A DNA stretch of 13,182 nucleotides from DATDYW01 sp964574865 (GCA_964574865.1 CAZNOT010000014.1:1-13182), one strand, 5' to 3'. Positions 6,100 through 11,800 are shown, numbered from the stretch's first letter. Program-made: numbers and translations. Notes: generated from the sequence alone by a model not told the origin.

Positions 6100-7308
6100 C
6101 TAGGCGCGGGCGGCCTTAGCCTTCGTCTTTGCGAGGGCGGCGTCCCGGGCCTCGAGCTCGCGGAGCGCCTTCGGTAGATCTTCGAGCTTCACGAGGCTCT
6201 GGTTGCGGCTGTCGGCGTCGCGGACAATGACCCGGCCGTCGATGGCCTCGCGGGCGCCCATCACGATGGCGTACGGGTGACCGAACTTGCGCGCGACCGA
6301 GAGCTGGATCGAGAGCTTGTCGCAGTCGAGGGAGTGGGCGCAGGGAATCTTCGCCTTGCGCAGGACGTCGAGGACGATGTGCGCGCGGCGCTTGGCCTCG
6401 GCGCCGATTTGCAGCAGGTAGTAGCGCGCCTCGGACGGGAGGAAGTCGCAGGCGGCCGGCGCGACCTTCGGCTTCTTGAGCGCGATGAGCGCGTAGGCGG
6501 CTGGGATTTCTTCCTTGATGCCGAGCTTGCGCGCCAGGCTGTCGTACCGGGCGCCGGCGGCAACGACCTCGCCGTCGCGCTCGATGCGGAACGCTGTTCG
6601 GCAGGAGGCGTGCGGGTCGGGAACGACGCGGCGGTCGATTTCGTACGGCACGCCCTGCGCCTCGAGGTACTCGATGACCTCGGCGAAGTGTCGGCGATCG
6701 ACCTCGTTGAGGAACGAGAGCGGGTCGGGGATGCCGGCGACGATTCCCCCGTCGCGCTCGGGCGCGCCCGCCACGAACGTGAACGGGTGGCGCTTCACGA
6801 GGTCGCGGCCGGCGGCGCTCATCTCGTTGATTTTCTTGCGCAGGTACCCGGAGAGCTCGCGGGCGAACGTGCCCTTGAGGTCGAGGCCGACAGACGAGAC
6901 GCGGACGAGGAGCTTGCCCGGCAGGCCCTCCTCGAGCAGCGCGCCGTAGGCGGCCTTGATGAGCGTGGCGTCGGCGATGGCCGGCGCGCAGCCGATGACG
7001 TGGAGCGCGAGCGTGTCGCGGCCGCGGCCGAAGGCGCCGGCGGTCGGGCTGTTCCGGTAGGTTAGGAACTGGGCGTACGGCTTGCCGTGCCACTCCGAGT
7101 CGCGGTGCTCATGGAGGAGGCGCGACAGCTCCTCGAGGCCGATTGTGCCGGGCGAGGAGAACGACTCCTGCTTGCGGATGACCGCCGCGAGCTTCTTGTC
7201 TTCGGGGGTGACGGACGGCGTCGGGTAGCTGGCGAAGCCGTACCAGCGGGCGACGCACTCCGCGTTCCAGGACTTCGGCTTTTTGGAATCGGTCTTCTTG
7301 TTCGGCAT
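6100..7308 (-). CDS. Divergent histidyl-tRNA synthetase-like protein
   Basis: 402 aa. The C-terminal domain (about 297-385) is a clear HGTP anticodon-binding domain: IGAEAKRRAHIVLDVLRKAKI, then KLSIQLSVARKFG and NQSLVKLEDL. The segment GARYDSLARKLG (252-263) matches the HisRS GGRYD(x)LxxxLG motif. ADATLIKAAYGALLEEGL (112-129) matches the helix after motif 2. The catalytic half is eroded. The HisRS RGLDYY histidine-A motif (E. coli R259) aligns with VVPDPHASCRTAF (228-240), and motif 2 appears only as FGRGRDTLALHVIG (93-106). It may be a non-canonical HisRS, a paralogue with another RNA-related role, or a fast-evolving true enzyme. HisZ is less likely, as no histidine-biosynthesis genes are nearby. 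ATG 7308 is chosen, 10 nt after the lepB stop; ATG 7347 would overlap lepB. Operon with lepB. Confidence 0.8.
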   Translation of the reverse strand: MPNKKTDSKKPKSWNAECVARWYGFASYPTPSVTPEDKKLAAVIRKQESFSSPGTIGLEELSRLLHEHRDSEWHGKPYAQFLTYRNSPTAGAFGRGRDTLALHVIGCAPAIADATLIKAAYGALLEEGLPGKLLVRVSSVGLDLKGTFARELSGYLRKKINEMSAAGRDLVKRHPFTFVAGAPERDGGIVAGIPDPLSFLNEVDRRHFAEVIEYLEAQGVPYEIDRRVVPDPHASCRTAFRIERDGEVVAAGARYDSLARKLGIKEEIPAAYALIALKKPKVAPAACDFLPSEARYYLLQIGAEAKRRAHIVLDVLRKAKIPCAHSLDCDKLSIQLSVARKFGHPYAIVMGAREAIDGRVIVRDADSRNQSLVKLEDLPKALRELEARDAALAKTKAKAARA

Positions 7309-7318
7309 CGGTTTACGG

Positions 7319-7921
7319 TTAGCCTTGGATGGTCTCGCGCGCGTCACCCGGGAGCACGCCGGCTTCGGCGGGCGGCAGGAGGCGCAAGAGCGCGCGCCCG
7401 ACGATGAGCTCTCGCGGGACTGATCCCCAGACGCGTGAGTCGAAGCTGCCCGCGCGGTTGTCGCCCATCACGAAGTATTCGCCCGAGCCGAGGGTGGCGG
7501 TCGAGGTTGTGTCGAGCGCGAGCTCGACGTAGGGCTCGTCGAGGGAAATTTTCTCGCCGTCGGCGGCGGTGATCGTCACGGCGCCGTCCCGGATGCTGAC
7601 CGTCTCACCCGGCAGGCCGATGATGCGCTTGATGAAGTGCTTCGAGGGATCGTGCGGGTAGCGGAGCACGACGACCTCGCCGCGCGCGGGCGGACGCATC
7701 GCGAAGGAAATCTCGTCGACGATGAGGTAGTCGCCCGTCTCGAAGGTGGGGGACATGGACGCGCCCTCGACCACGAAAGGCTTGGCGATGAACATCCGGA
7801 ACGGGATGAGCACAGCCGCGGCGACGGCGGCAAAGGTCAGGAACTCGACGGCCGATCGGCCGAAGCGTCGCAGCGCGTTCGGGCGCTCGCGGGCTTCGAA
7901 AGGCTCTCGGGTGTCGGGCAT
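7319..7921 (-). CDS. lepB: Signal peptidase I
   Basis: A 200-aa membrane serine protease that removes signal peptides on the outer face of the membrane. One N-terminal membrane helix (about 25-45) is followed by the catalytic box GASMSPT with S55. The general base lies in FIKRIIGLPGE, K98. Box D/E appears as MGDNRAGSFDSR (152-163). All family boxes are present, and the length is typical of short Gram-positive or CPR enzymes. The start ATG 7921 is set by a TACAAT box 8 nt upstream. It is transcribed divergently from pth, with the HisRS-like gene downstream. Confidence 0.96.
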   Translation of the reverse strand: MPDTREPFEARERPNALRRFGRSAVEFLTFAAVAAAVLIPFRMFIAKPFVVEGASMSPTFETGDYLIVDEISFAMRPPARGEVVVLRYPHDPSKHFIKRIIGLPGETVSIRDGAVTITAADGEKISLDEPYVELALDTTSTATLGSGEYFVMGDNRAGSFDSRVWGSVPRELIVGRALLRLLPPAEAGVLPGDARETIQG

Positions 7922-7929
7922 GTTTCGGC

Positions 7930-7958
7930 ATTGTACTCGCGCCGTTCGGCAAAACCAA
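7930..7958 (-). promoter_or_regulatory. lepB promoter (nearly leaderless)
   Basis: Minus strand TTGGTT, 17-nt spacer, TACAAT; the box ends 8 nt before the ATG. The -35 lies 4 nt from the double palindrome at 7963-7996. Confidence 0.6.
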
Positions 7959-7962
7959 ATTC

Positions 7963-7996
7963 AATGAAGTCCGACTTCCCGAAGTCGGACTTCATT
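7963..7996. promoter_or_regulatory. Two tandem GAAGTC-N-GACTTC palindromes, possible operators
   Basis: Site 1 is 7966-7978 and site 2 is 7981-7993; each is a perfect 6-1-6 palindrome, with centres 15 bp apart. Together with flanking AAT/ATT they form a 16-bp inverted repeat with a 2-nt spacer. They lie between the divergent lepB and pth promoters, over the pth -35 position. This looks like paired sites for a dimeric regulator. An RNA hairpin in an antisense transcript is the alternative. Confidence 0.5.
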
Positions 7997-8001
7997 GGGT
8001 C

Positions 8002-8010
8002 TGCTATATT
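8002..8010 (+). promoter_or_regulatory. pth extended -10 promoter (leaderless)
   Basis: TGC followed by TATATT, ending 7 nt before the pth ATG. No -35 match is seen; the double palindrome occupies that position. Confidence 0.6.
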
Positions 8011-8017
8011 CAGCTCT

Positions 8018-8602
8018 ATGAAATTGGTCGTGGGGCTCGGCAACCCCGAGCCGGAGTACGCGGGGACGCGGCACAACGCGGGGCGAGAGGCCGCGCGGGT
8101 TTTGGCGTCGCGCCTGGGCGCGGGAGAATTTCGGCGGGCGGGAGACGCGCTGGTGGCGAAGGCGGCGATCGAGGGCGCGGGACCGGTCGAGGTGGTGCTG
8201 CCGGAGACGTACATGAACCTGTCGGGGCGGGCGGTGGCAGATGCGCTGCCTGGGCGGGACGAGGGTGCGCTCGCGTCTTTGGTGGTGATTCAGGACGAGC
8301 TGGACTTGCCGCTCGGGACCGTGCGCCTGACGCGGGGCGGGGGAGACGGCGGGCATAACGGCATCAAGTCGATTACGTCGTCGCTCGGCTCGCCGGAGTA
8401 CGCGCGGGTTCGGATCGGCGTCGCGGACCCGGCGCTGCCGCGGGCGCAGATGGACGGCGTCGACTCGTTCGTGCTGGGCCGATTCCGCGAGGAGGAAAAA
8501 GAAAAGGCCGCGCTCGCTTTCGCTCGCGCGGCCGAGATGGCCGAGGATTTTCTTCGCAGCGGCTTCGTGGCGGCGGCGAACAAGTGGAACGCCTGTATCT
8601 AG
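8018..8602 (+). CDS. pth: Peptidyl-tRNA hydrolase
   Basis: A 194-aa cytosolic enzyme that cleaves peptidyl-tRNA released from stalled ribosomes. The conserved N-terminus MKLVVGLGNPEPEY, catalytic H19 in TRHNAG, N9, N67 in TYMNLSG, D93 in IQDELDLPLG and N114 in GGHNGIKSI are all present. Length equals the family norm. The start at 8018 is fixed by the first strand and by the -10 box 7 nt upstream; the longer open frame has no support. It is the only plus-strand gene between 98 and 10875. It converges on the next minus-strand gene with only 10 bp between stop codons and no terminator in the gap, so the transcripts probably overlap. Confidence 0.97.
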   Translation: MKLVVGLGNPEPEYAGTRHNAGREAARVLASRLGAGEFRRAGDALVAKAAIEGAGPVEVVLPETYMNLSGRAVADALPGRDEGALASLVVIQDELDLPLGTVRLTRGGGDGGHNGIKSITSSLGSPEYARVRIGVADPALPRAQMDGVDSFVLGRFREEEKEKAALAFARAAEMAEDFLRSGFVAAANKWNACI

Positions 8603-8612
8603 CGCCGCATGG

Positions 8613-8888
8613 TTACTGTGTCGTCGGGAGGCTGTCCTGCAGACTGCAGCAGGAGAGGCTTGTTACGGTCATGCGGCTTTCCATCTGTAGGGCGTTCCTG
8701 AAGATGGCTACGCACATGCCCGCGCTCAGTCCTTCCCCCCAGGAAACCTCGGCGGTGACGAGGGTGCCGTTGCAGATGATGTCGCTGAACACCAATTGTG
8801 GCTGGAGTCCGTCAAAGTGAGCCACTAGGGCTTCCCTGTAACGAGGGTCGGGGACACCTCCGAGTAATGCTGTAATTAAAATTTTCAT
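8613..8888 (-). CDS. Small protein of unknown function (MKIL...SCC type, copy 1)
   Basis: 91 aa, no family recognised. It starts MKILITALLGG, has a Pro/Arg segment (PDPRYREALVAHF), a strand-like middle and ends VTSLSCCSLQDSLPTTQ. Four cysteines: C39, C58 and the pair in SCC. No clear signal peptide or membrane helix. ATG 8888 is chosen because a consensus promoter places transcription start there; the in-frame ATG at 8906 lies inside the -10 region. The 5' codons (TTA, ATT, ACA, GCA) are AT-rich compared with neighbours, hinting at acquisition. It shares the N-terminus, the P-x-L...D-[IL] middle and the SCC-x-L-x-D end with the gene at 9011-9295, so the two look like distant paralogues. That is inferred from an eye alignment. 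Confidence 0.75.
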   Translation of the reverse strand: MKILITALLGGVPDPRYREALVAHFDGLQPQLVFSDIICNGTLVTAEVSWGEGLSAGMCVAIFRNALQMESRMTVTSLSCCSLQDSLPTTQ

Positions 8889-8896
8889 TCGTATTA

Positions 8897-8925
8897 ATAC
8901 TAGCATTAATACTAATACATGTCAA
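8897..8925 (-). promoter_or_regulatory. Strong consensus promoter with internal direct repeat
   Basis: Minus strand TTGACA, 17-nt spacer, TAGTAT preceded by TGC, ending 8 nt before the ATG at 8888. The 10-mer TAGTATTAAT occurs twice with a 12-nt period, once in the spacer and once at the -10. That is either a duplicated -10 or a binding site. It is the best sigma-70-type match in the window. Confidence 0.8.
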
Positions 8926-8962
8926 GAGCAGCCGCGACGCCCGTAGGGCGCCGCGGCTGCTC
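8926..8962. repeat. GC-rich hairpin, copy A of a 27-nt repeat
   Basis: The arms GAGCAGCCGCG (8926-8936) and CGCGGCTGCTC (8952-8962), plus an inner CGCCC/GGGCG and one A/C mismatch, make a stem of about 16 bp. The core 8931-8957 differs at two of 27 bases from 9351-9377. It directly abuts the -35 of the small gene downstream. Confidence 0.8.
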
Positions 8963-8974
8963 GGCGTGCCGCCA

Positions 8975-9003
8975 TAAAAAAGAAAACCGCGCGTGGCGCG
9001 CGG
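8975..9003 (-). terminator. Intrinsic terminator of small gene copy 2
   Basis: CCGCGCG (8987-8993) / CGCGCGG (8997-9003) with a 3-nt loop, followed on the minus strand by TTTTCTTTTTTATGG. It lies 7 nt past the stop at 9011-9013. Confidence 0.88.
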
Positions 9004-9010
9004 GGCGGGG

Positions 9011-9295
9011 TTAGTCTGGCAAGACGCAACAGCTCACCGAGACGGGCTGGAGCTTTTCGGCGCCGAAGAGCCTCGTGGACGTGTGGAAGGTGAAGTCGTC
9101 GATTACCGGCCCGAGATGGTCTTCGTCGACCGTGGCGGTGAGGCGGGAATGGAGGAGGCCGAAATTCAGATCCTTGATTGTTAGCGATGGATAGGCCTTC
9201 GCTTTTCTCCTCTCTAGAAAATCCGTTAAATCTTGACGACAGGCCATGCGGACTTGGCCGTGGGTCGGGTGGCTGATAATTACGAGTATTTTCAT
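9011..9295 (-). CDS. Small protein of unknown function (MKIL...SCC type, copy 2)
   Basis: 94 aa, not recognised. It begins MKILVIISHPTHGQ, has a charged helix-like segment (RQDLTDFLERRKAKA), a middle PSLTIKDLNFG, an acidic DEDHLGPVIDD and ends PVSVSCCVLPD. Cysteines are C19 and the adjacent pair near the C-terminus. No membrane helix. The 5' part uses codons rare in this window (TTA, CTA, AGG, AGA, ATA). It has its own intrinsic terminator and is separated from rpsA by hairpin copy B, so it is an independent unit. The start at 9295 is the first ATG; the promoter is weaker than for copy 1. It may be a paralogue of the 8613-8888 gene. No function is proposed. Confidence 0.75.
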   Translation of the reverse strand: MKILVIISHPTHGQVRMACRQDLTDFLERRKAKAYPSLTIKDLNFGLLHSRLTATVDEDHLGPVIDDFTFHTSTRLFGAEKLQPVSVSCCVLPD

Positions 9296-9317
9296 GCTGT
9301 AGATGGGTTCGTGGCGT

Positions 9318-9347
9318 TTTCTACTCTTAGATGGGCGACCAGCGCAA
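9318..9347 (-). promoter_or_regulatory. Possible promoter of small gene copy 2
   Basis: TTGCGC, 18-nt spacer, TAGAAA on the minus strand, leaving about 15 nt of leader. The -35 overlaps the edge of hairpin copy B, echoing the geometry at copy A. Confidence 0.3.
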
Positions 9348-9384
9348 CAGGCCGCGGCGCCCGAAGGGCGCCGCGGCCTGTTGC
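9344..9384. repeat. Perfect 19-bp GC-rich hairpin, copy B
   Basis: The arms 9344-9362 and 9366-9384 are exact complements with a GAA loop. It begins 14 nt past the rpsA stop and could end or protect the rpsA transcript, but no T-run follows on the minus strand. The core is nearly identical to the hairpin at 8926-8962. Confidence 0.8.
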
Positions 9385-9397
9385 GGACGGGAGAGAC

Positions 9398-10504
9398 CTA
9401 CGCCTTCTTCTCCTCGCCAGACTTGGTGGACAGCGTCATGCGCTGCTCCTTCGCGTCGAACAGGGTGATGCGGAAGTCGTACGCCTTGCCGAGCTCGAGC
9501 TTGGCGCGGAGGTCGGCCTCGTCGGCGAACTCCGAGATGTGCACGAGGCCCGCGACGCCCTCCTCGATCGCGGCGAGCGCGCCGTGGCGGTTGTACTTGA
9601 TCACGACGCCCTTCACGGAGTCGCCCTTGCTGTACTTGTTGCCGGCTTCGACCCACGGGTTCGGCTTGAGCGCCTTGATCGAGAGGGACACCTTGCCGTC
9701 CTTGACCTCGATGACCTTCACGCGGACCTTGTCGCCCGGCTTGAAGCGCTTGCGCGGGTCGTCGACGAGCGCCCAGTCCATTTCGGAGATGTGGACGAGG
9801 CCCTCGAGACCCTCGGCCACGCGGACGAAGACGCCGAAGTCGACGGCGCCGGTAACCTCGCCGTCTAGCACGTCGCCAACGGTGAGCGCTTTGGCGGCCT
9901 CGGCGCGGTCGGCGCGGGCGGCGGCCTTCTCCGAGAAGATGAGGCGGCCGTCCTCGGCGGTGGCGCCGATGATGGTGACGGTGAGCGGCTTGCCGACGAG
10001 CTTCTTGAGCTCCTCGAGGATGCGCTCCTTCGAGCCGTCAGCCACGCGCGGGTAGTGCTCCGGCGAGAGCTGGGAAGCCGGGAGGAAACCCTGGAGGCCC
10101 TGCCACGACAGGATGAGGCCGCCCTTGTTGGCGTCCTGCACGGGGAGCTCGAGCGCCTTCTTGTCCTTGATGACGGCCTCGACCTCGCCCCAAATCATGG
10201 CCTGCTTGGCCTCCTTGAGCGAGAGCTCGACGTAGCCGTCCTCGTTCTCGGCCATCACCACCTTCGCGGTGACGGCGTCGCCGACGTGGATCTTGCGGAT
10301 GATGTCGCGGGCCACGATGAACTCGCGGCCGTAGATGGTGCCGGTGCCGTATGGCGGGAGGTCGACGAAGAGGGACGCCTTATCGATGGCGATCACTTTG
10401 CCCTCGACGAGGTCGCCGAGCTTCGGTCGGGCGGCGGTCTTGTTGGCCAGAATGCCCATCGGGGAGAGGTTCTCCGGGGCGATCGGGGTAGCGGTGTCAG
10501 ACAT
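9398..10504 (-). CDS. rpsA: Ribosomal protein bS1, four S1 domains
   Basis: 368 aa with four OB-fold S1 RNA-binding domains at about 28-98, 115-193, 208-278 and 292-360. E. coli bS1 has six domains in 557 aa. Domain 3 is the most typical (GDVLDGEVTGAVDFGVFVRV ... GLVHISEMDW). Domain 4 also carries GLVHISE (319-325). Domains 1 and 2 are more divergent, as for the ribosome-anchoring pair. It binds mRNA on the 30S platform and aids initiation without a Shine-Dalgarno. The C-terminal tail is Lys/Glu-rich. ATG 10504 is chosen; no Shine-Dalgarno lies upstream, and a leader of about 60 nt with short hairpins may carry autoregulation, as is known for rpsA elsewhere. It is monocistronic, followed by hairpin copy B. 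Confidence 0.93.
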   Translation of the reverse strand: MSDTATPIAPENLSPMGILANKTAARPKLGDLVEGKVIAIDKASLFVDLPPYGTGTIYGREFIVARDIIRKIHVGDAVTAKVVMAENEDGYVELSLKEAKQAMIWGEVEAVIKDKKALELPVQDANKGGLILSWQGLQGFLPASQLSPEHYPRVADGSKERILEELKKLVGKPLTVTIIGATAEDGRLIFSEKAAARADRAEAAKALTVGDVLDGEVTGAVDFGVFVRVAEGLEGLVHISEMDWALVDDPRKRFKPGDKVRVKVIEVKDGKVSLSIKALKPNPWVEAGNKYSKGDSVKGVVIKYNRHGALAAIEEGVAGLVHISEFADEADLRAKLELGKAYDFRITLFDAKEQRMTLSTKSGEEKKA

Positions 10505-10569
10505 AAGTTGTTTGGTTGCAGTCCTGGTTCGGCCAACCGGCGTGTCGCGAGGCCCCTACGGGCCGCCCG

Positions 10570-10598
10570 ACCTTAGCGCCAGTCCTTTTTAATCGGAA
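10570..10598 (-). promoter_or_regulatory. Weak candidate rpsA promoter and leader
   Basis: TTCCGA, 17 nt, TAAGGT on the minus strand. The matches are poor but spacing is ideal. The predicted leader (10505 to about 10563) contains GGCCC/GGGCC (10551-10555, 10560-10564) and GGTT/AACC hairpins. The rest of 10599-10640 shows nothing recognisable. Confidence 0.25.
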
Positions 10599-10640
10599 CG
10601 CAGAACGGGCGGGAATCTACCTCCAAATCGCCTTTCGGTC

Positions 10641-10672
10641 AAAGGAAAAGCCGGCTCTCGGGGAGACCGGCT
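10641..10672 (-). terminator. Intrinsic terminator of the 39-aa membrane peptide gene
   Basis: AGCCGG (10649-10654) + TCTC with GAGA + CCGGCT (10667-10672), one bulged C, GGG loop. It is followed on the minus strand by TTTCCTTT. It starts 11 nt past the stop at 10684-10686. Confidence 0.75.
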
Positions 10673-10683
10673 GTGGAGCTGCG

Positions 10684-10803
10684 TTAGCCTCGGAAGTGGC
10701 GGCGGAAGACCACGCGGACGGCGACAATGGCGATGAGGGTGACGACGCCTGCCGCCCACACAGCCGGGCCGGCAGGTTCAGACAGTGCGACGATCGTGTT
10801 CAC
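10684..10803 (-). CDS. 39-aa single-helix membrane peptide
   Basis: A very short gene: a hydrophobic helix (about 14-33, VWAAGVVTLIAIVAVRVVF) with an Arg-rich tail RRHFRG that should stay in the cytoplasm. No family recognised. It is supported as a real gene by a promoter with perfect TTGACA and 17-nt spacing upstream and by a terminator directly downstream. The GTG at 10803 is preferred because it lies 7 nt past the -10 hexamer TTGGAT. The ATG at 10812 (42 aa) overlaps that hexamer and would be untranscribed. It is divergent from the MBL-fold gene. Confidence 0.6.
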   Translation of the reverse strand: MNTIVALSEPAGPAVWAAGVVTLIAIVAVRVVFRRHFRG

Positions 10804-10810
10804 GGACGTC

Positions 10811-10839
10811 ATCCAACGCCGCGCCCGGCGCGCTGTCAA
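10811..10839 (-). promoter_or_regulatory. Promoter of the 39-aa membrane peptide
   Basis: Minus strand TTGACA, 17-nt GC-only spacer, TTGGAT, then 7 nt to GTG. The -35 is perfect and the -10 is weak. Confidence 0.55.
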
Positions 10840-10859
10840 TTCTCTCCGGGCGTCGCGTG

Positions 10860-10868
10860 TGGTAAATT
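10860..10868 (+). promoter_or_regulatory. Extended -10 promoter of the MBL-fold gene (leaderless)
   Basis: TGG plus TAAATT, ending 7 nt before GTG 10876. The -35 region (TTCTCT) is weak. Confidence 0.55.
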
Positions 10869-10875
10869 CTCGCCC

Positions 10876-11514
10876 GTGATTGTGACGTGGCACGGCGCGG
10901 GGGCGATCCGCATCCAGCAGGGCGACCTCGTGGTCGCGCTCGGCCCCGTGTCTAAGAAGTCCAAGCTGAAGCCGTCGTCGTTCGGCGCGGACGTGGCGCT
11001 CGTGCCCATCCGCCACGAGGACGCGGACGGTGAGGATTCCGTGTCGCGCGGCGATAAAGAGCCGTTCGTAGCCCGCACGCCCGGCGAGTACGAGACGAAC
11101 GGCCTGTTCCTGCGCGGCTTCGCGACGCGCTCCGGCTACGGCGGCGCGCCTGGCGTGAACACCTGCTTCTCGTTCCAGATCGACGATTGCAACGTGCTCT
11201 ACCTGGGCGCGACCGAGGACGACGACATTCCGGCCGAGGCGAAGTCCGAACTTCCGGACACCGACATGCTCTTCGTGCCGATCGGCGGCGAGGGGTGCCT
11301 CGACCCGGCGAAGGCCTACAAGCTGGCGGTGAAGCGCGAACCGAAAGTCATCGTCCCCATTTTCTACGGGGAAGGCACCGGCGCGAAGGACGCGCTCCAG
11401 AAATTCCTCCGCGAGGCGGGCGCCGAGGGCGTCGAGCCGATCGATAAGCTCACCGTGCGCCGCCGCGACCTCGAGAAAATGGCCGGGCAGGTAGTCGTCT
11501 TGACCGCGGCGTAA
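10876..11514 (+). CDS. Metallo-beta-lactamase-fold protein, metal site degenerate
   Basis: 212 aa resembling the UlaG-like / Lactamase_B_3 branch of the MBL superfamily. The start MIVTWHGAGAIRI matches the family MkItwlGhaxfxI opening. DVALVPIRHEDAD (39-51) sits where DivlvTHxHxDH belongs, and RTPGEYE (67-73) matches the PGEYE motif. The ligands are mostly lost. Of HxHxDH only H47 and D49 remain (I45 and A50 replace His), the later GD is GA (111-112), and the usual P-x-HY is PIFYGEG (161-167). It is probably non-catalytic, or uses another chemistry. GTG 10876 is chosen from the first strand and the -10 box 7 nt upstream. The 90-aa membrane protein follows 12 nt downstream in the same operon, suggesting a shared membrane-linked role (inference). 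Confidence 0.8.
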   Translation: MIVTWHGAGAIRIQQGDLVVALGPVSKKSKLKPSSFGADVALVPIRHEDADGEDSVSRGDKEPFVARTPGEYETNGLFLRGFATRSGYGGAPGVNTCFSFQIDDCNVLYLGATEDDDIPAEAKSELPDTDMLFVPIGGEGCLDPAKAYKLAVKREPKVIVPIFYGEGTGAKDALQKFLREAGAEGVEPIDKLTVRRRDLEKMAGQVVVLTAA

Positions 11515-11526
11515 CCCGAACCGGAA

Positions 11527-11799
11527 ATGGAGCCGGCCAAAAACCAGCAGGTCGCCGAGGAGCCGAGTCGCGTGCTCCGCGGCGTCGCGGCGCTGCGCGC
11601 CGCGCCCGTGGGCAAGCGTCGCGCCTACGCCGCGATCGGAGCCGCGCTCGCGACGCTCGTCTTCGTGGGCGGGGTCGTCGGGCTCGCGGCGCTGCGCGGC
11701 GCCGACGCGGGCGAGGGCGTCTGGGGCGCGGGCGCGGCGCAGCTCATCGGGGCTTTCGACGGTCTCCTGGAGAGCGCGAAGTTCAAATCTGAGCTATAA
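11527..11799 (+). CDS. 90-aa single-pass membrane protein
   Basis: Family not recognised. A hydrophilic N-terminus (1-29) is followed by KRR (30-32), a membrane helix (about 33-57) and a 33-residue tail ending LLESAKFKSEL. Positive residues before the helix predict N-in, C-out topology. ATG 11527 starts 12 nt past the MBL-fold stop; no Shine-Dalgarno is seen, so coupling to the upstream gene is likely. Its stop codon overlaps a TATAAT sequence used in the next candidate promoter. Confidence 0.65.
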   Translation: MEPAKNQQVAEEPSRVLRGVAALRAAPVGKRRAYAAIGAALATLVFVGGVVGLAALRGADAGEGVWGAGAAQLIGAFDGLLESAKFKSEL

Positions 11800-11800
11800 T
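11795..11800 (+). promoter_or_regulatory. Perfect TATAAT before the structured leader
   Basis: A consensus -10 hexamer overlapping the stop codon at 11797-11799. The hexamer 17 nt upstream (GAGCGC) does not resemble a -35, so promoter activity is uncertain. Confidence 0.4.

Noticed and set aside
8635..8654. TCCTGC/GCAGGA inverted repeat as terminator of pth
   Set aside because: It is inside small gene 1, lacks a T-run on the plus strand and encodes the SCC-SLQ segment.
8889..8906. Upstream ATG (8906) as start of small gene 1
   Set aside because: It lies within the promoter's -10/spacer, so it would not be transcribed.
9233..10055. Long plus-strand frames opposite rpsA and small gene 2
   Set aside because: Antisense shadows of the S1 domains.
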